Positions 59,961-64,000 of a stretch of DNA of 64,000 bases are shown one piece after another (the stretch's first letter is position 1; each line of letters starts with the position of its first letter). The position numbers and the translations under genes are program-made. The stretch comes from Bacteroidota bacterium. GTDB taxonomy: Bacteria > Bacteroidota > Ignavibacteria > Tepidaquicellales > Tepidaquicellaceae. The stretch is taken from assembly GCA_018266845.1 (NCBI GenBank), contig JAFDZO010000012.1:1-64000 (forward strand), given 5' to 3'. Below the pieces are notes generated by a model, which saw only the letters and a list, made by a program, of their open reading frames with translations, had not been told where the DNA came from and searched no databases.

Positions 59961-60872
59961 TTATTTAACCAAAATCATTTTGCGAGTCGCTGAAAAATCT
60001 CCTGCGGTAATTTTATAATAATAAATTCCCGAAGGCGAATTTCCTGCGTTCCATTTTAACTGATAACTTCCCGCTGAAAAATTTTGATTTACAAGCTCCT
60101 CAATTTCTTTACCCATTACATCATATACTCTTAAGATTACGAATGATTTTTCAGGGATAGAAAAAGAAATATTTGTTTCGGGATTAAAAGGATTAGGATA
60201 ATTTTGCGCAAGATAAAATTTATCCGGTACTATTGTGTTGATGCTCTGTACACTTGTTAAAAGAGTATCACCGTAAACAACTCCATTTAGTACGCATCCC
60301 TGTAACGTCCAATATGTCTCACATGGCGGTGGTTCGCCCGAGCAGTATCCTGTCATACCAATTCCTGAAGAATAAGTAATATTAGAGTAAATAAGCCCAT
60401 CGTGTAAAAAAGATTTCGTGCTTCTTGTTTCACCAAATATAACTTGATTTCCAATTCCAGTACATCGCCTCAAATTTATAGAATTGATAGAACAATTAAT
60501 TGAATTATTAATGGACATTGCTAAACTATCCACAATGCTTTCATTGTTGTAGTTTGAGCAGCTTGAGCCGGCGGTATATTTTAAAAGATTTGAACGAGCA
60601 GAGTCATACCTTATCCAGCCCGGAAGAAAATCAGGAAACCCAATACAGTAAAAATATTTCTTTCCATTAATAAGAGTATCTTTGGTGATGAGAGCTTTAC
60701 TTCTTGACTGTTGAAAAAACATGTTCGTTTGGAGATACGTATAAGAATTCCCAACTACCAACGGAAAATACTTTGCTGAAACTGTATCGGCAGAAAAAGA
60801 ATAATCCGTACATAAAAAAAGAAACCAAATAACAAACAAAGCTGCTATTTGGTTTTTAAAAATTAATTTCAT
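59961..60872 (-). CDS. T9SS-secreted protein of unknown function
   Basis: 303-aa protein with a signal peptide (about 1-28), a beta-rich middle domain with three Cys-containing loops (SSCSNYNNES, INLRRCTGIG, YCSGEPPPCETYW), and a T9SS type A domain (LAQNYPNPFNPETNISFSI to RKMILVK). The middle domain is not recognised. It may be a small surface protein stabilised by disulfides. Confidence 0.83.
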   Translation of the reverse strand: MKLIFKNQIAALFVIWFLFLCTDYSFSADTVSAKYFPLVVGNSYTYLQTNMFFQQSRSKALITKDTLINGKKYFYCIGFPDFLPGWIRYDSARSNLLKYTAGSSCSNYNNESIVDSLAMSINNSINCSINSINLRRCTGIGNQVIFGETRSTKSFLHDGLIYSNITYSSGIGMTGYCSGEPPPCETYWTLQGCVLNGVVYGDTLLTSVQSINTIVPDKFYLAQNYPNPFNPETNISFSIPEKSFVILRVYDVMGKEIEELVNQNFSAGSYQLKWNAGNSPSGIYYYKITAGDFSATRKMILVK

Positions 60873-60936
60873 AATACCTCTTCGTTTTGGAAAAGGTGCT
60901 CAACAAAAACTGTAATATAAACAACTAAATTTAGTA

Positions 60937-62025
60937 CTATAGGTACTGGTCCAAATTCTTTCTTCTTAAATACTCTACAACTTCTTTAACTGACTGCGAC
61001 TCTCCGCGCTTACAAATAAGAAGTCCGTTATCCGTATCAATAACAAGTAAGTCCTCAACACCAATCAGTGCAGCTATTTTTTGGTCGTTGATGATAAGAT
61101 TATTTTTGGAGTTAATTGTAACAGTCCTGCCCTTCTTTACATTACCTTCTGAATCTTTTTCTGAAATGTTATATATCTCATCCCATGAGCCGACATCGTT
61201 CCATCCGAAATCACTTTTGATTGTATGAACATTGGAAGATTTTTCCATTACACCATAGTCTATTGAAATACTTTTTATCTGTGCATAAACCATTTCAAGT
61301 GTCTTATCAAAATCTTTAGAGTGAAGCACCGGAACAAGCTTCATAAGTGATTCATATACATCGGCAAGAGAAATTTTCATTTCGTCCATCATGGTATCGG
61401 CTCTGAAAATAAACATTCCGCTGTTCCATAAAAAATCGCCGCTTGCTAAAAATGATTTTGCAACTTCAAGGTTCGGCTTCTCGGCAAATGTTTTTACTTT
61501 GTAAATTTTTTCATTGCCATCAGGTTCGTCAGTAGCTTTATCAGGATCAAACTGGATATAGCCGTAGCCCGTTTCAGGATGAGACGGAGTTATTCCCAAT
61601 GTAACTATTCCGCCGTGCTCGTGAACAAACTTTAATCCTGCGTTCATAATGCGTTTGAACTCGGCATGATTTTTTATAAGATGGTCTGAGGGAACAACAA
61701 TTACATTTGCTTTTGGATCAAACTGCTGTATGAATAAATTTGCAAGTCCTATGCAAGGGGCGGTATTTCTTCCTATTGGCTCCGCAATTATATTGTGTTC
61801 AGGAAGATGAGGCAGCTGCTTGCGGACTTCATTCTTGTGATTTACATTCGTAACTATAAAAATATTATTTGCCGGGATAAATTCAGTAAGACGCTTAAAG
61901 GTCTGCTGAACCATTGTATCTAATTCGTGAGAGATGTTTAAAAACTGCTTAGGAAGCTTGCTCGTTCCTTTGGGCCAGAACCTTGTTCCGGCTCCGCCTG
62001 CCATAATTACTGCGTAGTTGTTCAT
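60937..62025 (-). CDS. manC: Mannose-1-phosphate guanylyltransferase
   Basis: 362-aa nucleotidyltransferase. The N-terminus MAGGAGTRFWPKGTSKLPKQ is the family motif, with IVVPSDHLI for metal binding and ETGYGYIQF and FAEKPNLEVAKSFLASGDFLWNSGMF for the sugar. It makes GDP-mannose for glycans and capsule. The single catalytic domain lacks the isomerase half of bifunctional proteins. It begins 21 bp downstream of the acidic protein gene and is probably co-transcribed with it. Confidence 0.93.
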   Translation of the reverse strand: MNNYAVIMAGGAGTRFWPKGTSKLPKQFLNISHELDTMVQQTFKRLTEFIPANNIFIVTNVNHKNEVRKQLPHLPEHNIIAEPIGRNTAPCIGLANLFIQQFDPKANVIVVPSDHLIKNHAEFKRIMNAGLKFVHEHGGIVTLGITPSHPETGYGYIQFDPDKATDEPDGNEKIYKVKTFAEKPNLEVAKSFLASGDFLWNSGMFIFRADTMMDEMKISLADVYESLMKLVPVLHSKDFDKTLEMVYAQIKSISIDYGVMEKSSNVHTIKSDFGWNDVGSWDEIYNISEKDSEGNVKKGRTVTINSKNNLIINDQKIAALIGVEDLLVIDTDNGLLICKRGESQSVKEVVEYLRRKNLDQYL

Positions 62026-62046
62026 TTAAAAGATTTAAAATTAAAG

Positions 62047-64000
62047 TTATTTGTTTTCCTTAGAGAGATAAATTTTAATGGGTTCGTTAAGATACGTGAT
62101 AAATAACTCAAGGTCTTCTACGGGTTTATTGAGAATTAAAAGCCTCATCACGTAAACAATATATTTAAAAGTTTCTTTCCAAATCTCTTCGGTTGGATCT
62201 TTGCGATAATTCTGCAAATATTTTATCAATATGTATCCGCCTTCAGCAACTTTCGCAAGGGAACCCAACTGAATTGTATTGGCGTAACCTACAAGCTCTT
62301 TAAAGTTGTTCAGATTTGCAGTTAAAATATTCAGGGCTTCCATCTGTACGTAGGAACCATCTACGTCATTAAGAGAATTAAAAATTTTATCTATATCGGA
62401 AATTTTCTTTCTAATATTATTCGCAATGAAAAGTTTGTGCTCATCAGGATATAAATTTGAAAGGGTATTCTCGGTTGATTTCTCTTCGTTCTGCTTCTGC
62501 TCTGCCTGAACTTTTTGCTTTTTTTCTTTCAACAAACTCTTTCGCAGCTTATCGAGGGATTTTATAAGTGTATCATAAGCTAGATAATCATCGCCTTTGA
62601 GAAGACTTTCTATAAGAGATAAGCTGTCTATGAAAATATTGAGAGTATCCTCCGATAAATCGTATTTGCCATCCGAAATTTTTTCAAATGAAAGTTTGAA
62701 TGTTTCGTAAATATTTGTAATAACTTCAAGAGAAAGCTCGCGTGAGCAGTTTTCAAGGAAAGAGGTTTTATCAATTACATCTTTAATGATAAGATTTCTT
62801 TCATCGTAATTTTTGTTCAGTCGCTTGGCAAACTCCATCATTTTTTCAAAATCTAACTTAAGCTCTACGTTTGTTCGTAAAACGTAATTTTCGTATTGAA
62901 TAAACTCTTCGTTTGCTTCCTCTATCTTTTCTTCTTCCTGAGCTTTTATTTTTTCCTCGGCAGTTTTTACCTCAAAATAATCATCAGCTATTTTTTTCTC
63001 CTCTATGGGTTCCGTTTTTTGTTCATCAAATATAATCTGCTTTTCGAGAACTTCTTCGGGTTTTTCATCGGTAATTATTTTTTTCTCTGTAAGCTCCGGC
63101 GCATCGAATAAAATTTCAGATTGTATAATTTCTTCTTCTATAGTTACTTCTGAAGTCTCGGTTACTTCCGGTTTTACTTCCTCTTTTTCTTCAGCAATCT
63201 CATCTTCGTGCTTATCTTCGGCAACAATTTCTTCTGTATCTTTCTTTTCTTCAGCTTCGGTCTCTTTCTCTTCAAATACGGTATCAAAGCTTTCTTCCTC
63301 TACGGATTTTTCCTCTGTAATTTCTACGCCCTCTTCGTTATAAACCTCTTCCGTTTTTTCCTCTATAACTTCTTCGTCTGGTATATCCCAGTATGAGCTG
63401 TCTGTCGTATTTACTTTTTCTTTTTCTTCTACAATGCCCGAATCATACTCTGCCGAAATTGTTTCTTCGATAAATTTCTCTGTTTCTGATTTGAATTCAG
63501 ATTCACTTATTACATTATCATCATACTCACTAAAATCACTTTCTACGGAAATATTTTCATGAGATGTTTCAAGAAGCTCATTATCAATCGGATTTTCTTC
63601 TATTGATTTCGTTTCCGGCAGATTGAACACAGCATTTATATCATCATCGCTTCTTTCTACTTCTACAAGCTCAAGATTATTTCTCTTGGAAGCAAAATTT
63701 TCATCTGTAATAATATTATCTGTATCATCATCTGCATGACTGTAAAAATCCGCAATTGTTTCATCTACATACTCATCAACCTTTTCTGTTTCTTTAATCA
63801 CTATCTTCGGCGGCTCTATTCTTCTGGTTTCCTTTTCGGTAATCTTTTTCGGCTCAACGGAGAAATAATTTATTATTTCCTTCTCAAGATATTTTGCATC
63901 TGTATCAATATTGTAAGCAAGATTTGCATAGGTAATTTTTTCTTCTTCTATTTTTTTAAGAATAAAAAGAATGTAGTTAACGAAAGCATCCAGCTTATTT
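62047..64000 (-). CDS. Acidic, Glu-rich protein (5' end cut by window edge)
   Basis: The reading frame stays open to position 64000; GTG at 63801 is only an internal codon, so the N-terminus lies outside the window. At least 650 aa. A helical stretch at the window edge (KLDAFVNYILFILKKIEEE) is followed by about 290 residues that are extremely rich in Glu, Asp, Lys, Val and Ser. The C-terminal 280 residues form a regular helical region (LKLDFEKMMEFAKRLNKNYDER and onward). No transmembrane segment or enzyme motif. It resembles long disordered scaffold or linker proteins. Probably in one operon with manC. Confidence 0.7.
   Translation of the reverse strand, partial: NKLDAFVNYILFILKKIEEEKITYANLAYNIDTDAKYLEKEIINYFSVEPKKITEKETRRIEPPKIVIKETEKVDEYVDETIADFYSHADDDTDNIITDENFASKRNNLELVEVERSDDDINAVFNLPETKSIEENPIDNELLETSHENISVESDFSEYDDNVISESEFKSETEKFIEETISAEYDSGIVEEKEKVNTTDSSYWDIPDEEVIEEKTEEVYNEEGVEITEEKSVEEESFDTVFEEKETEAEEKKDTEEIVAEDKHEDEIAEEKEEVKPEVTETSEVTIEEEIIQSEILFDAPELTEKKIITDEKPEEVLEKQIIFDEQKTEPIEEKKIADDYFEVKTAEEKIKAQEEEKIEEANEEFIQYENYVLRTNVELKLDFEKMMEFAKRLNKNYDERNLIIKDVIDKTSFLENCSRELSLEVITNIYETFKLSFEKISDGKYDLSEDTLNIFIDSLSLIESLLKGDDYLAYDTLIKSLDKLRKSLLKEKKQKVQAEQKQNEEKSTENTLSNLYPDEHKLFIANNIRKKISDIDKIFNSLNDVDGSYVQMEALNILTANLNNFKELVGYANTIQLGSLAKVAEGGYILIKYLQNYRKDPTEEIWKETFKYIVYVMRLLILNKPVEDLELFITYLNEPIKIYLSKENK

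Noticed and set aside
62047-63801. Complete 584-aa protein starting at GTG 63801
   Set aside because: The frame has no stop codon between 63801 and the window end and upstream codons read as normal protein, so the gene is 5'-truncated by the window.

Overview
The window is AT-rich chromosomal DNA from a Gram-negative bacterium of the Bacteroidota-Chlorobiota-Ignavibacteriota group, most likely Ignavibacteriota or a close relative. The main evidence is eight intact secreted proteins, plus one decayed remnant, that end in a type IX secretion (T9SS) type A sorting domain with the QNYPNPFNPxTxIxF signature. It also carries a TonB-dependent receptor with a carboxypeptidase-regulatory-like N-terminus, an Omp28-like lipoprotein beside a DUF6029-type barrel, and many leaderless or TTG starts without Shine-Dalgarno sequences. 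I saw no rRNA, tRNA, CRISPR array, prophage or transposase gene.

Layout. 0.1-4.4 kb (minus): Omp28-like lipoprotein, DUF6029-type barrel, TlpA thioredoxin and an isolated nuoH. 4.4-5.0 kb: a non-coding segment with several REP-like palindromes. 5.0-8.2 kb (plus): a galactose-oxidase-like copper radical oxidase with all active-site residues but no signal peptide, then a T9SS beta-propeller protein. 8.5-12.2 kb (minus): a tight operon of DinB, O-methyltransferase, FKBP-TPR isomerase and PTS enzyme I. 12.4-22.1 kb (plus): secreted unknown protein, purine permease, GT-C glycosyltransferase, DUF899, two tandem DinB proteins, a subtilase, and the pair 3-hydroxyanthranilate dioxygenase / ACMS decarboxylase. 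That pair is split by a four-helix-bundle gene bracketed by a 27-bp inverted repeat.

22-36 kb: serine hydrolase, two candidate small ORFs with a strong terminator, a helical-repeat protein, a YCF48-like T9SS protein, GNAT acetyltransferase, PafA-like alkaline phosphatase, TonB receptor, and assorted small and secreted proteins. 36.4-45.5 kb (minus): two giant paralogous multidomain T9SS proteins (1340 and 1654 aa). 46.5-50.5 kb (minus): mnmG with two perfect parS sites just upstream, a T9SS protein and a TrmB-type regulator. 50.8-55.7 kb (plus): beta-CASP metallo-hydrolase, T9SS BNR-type protein, lipoprotein, and a relic of a T9SS C-terminus. 55.8-64 kb (minus): nitrilase-family hydrolase, VOC protein, uvrC, methylmalonyl-CoA epimerase, T9SS protein, mannose-1-phosphate guanylyltransferase, and a long acidic protein cut by the window edge.

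The parS sites beside mnmG suggest that this segment lies in the origin-proximal part of the chromosome. The most unusual items are the four-helix-bundle cassette that appears to have supplied the start of its downstream neighbour, the copper radical oxidase without an export signal, a conserved hairpin element present twice, and a 135-bp palindrome-bounded element at 45.7 kb. All functional names rest on reading motifs by eye; no database search was run.
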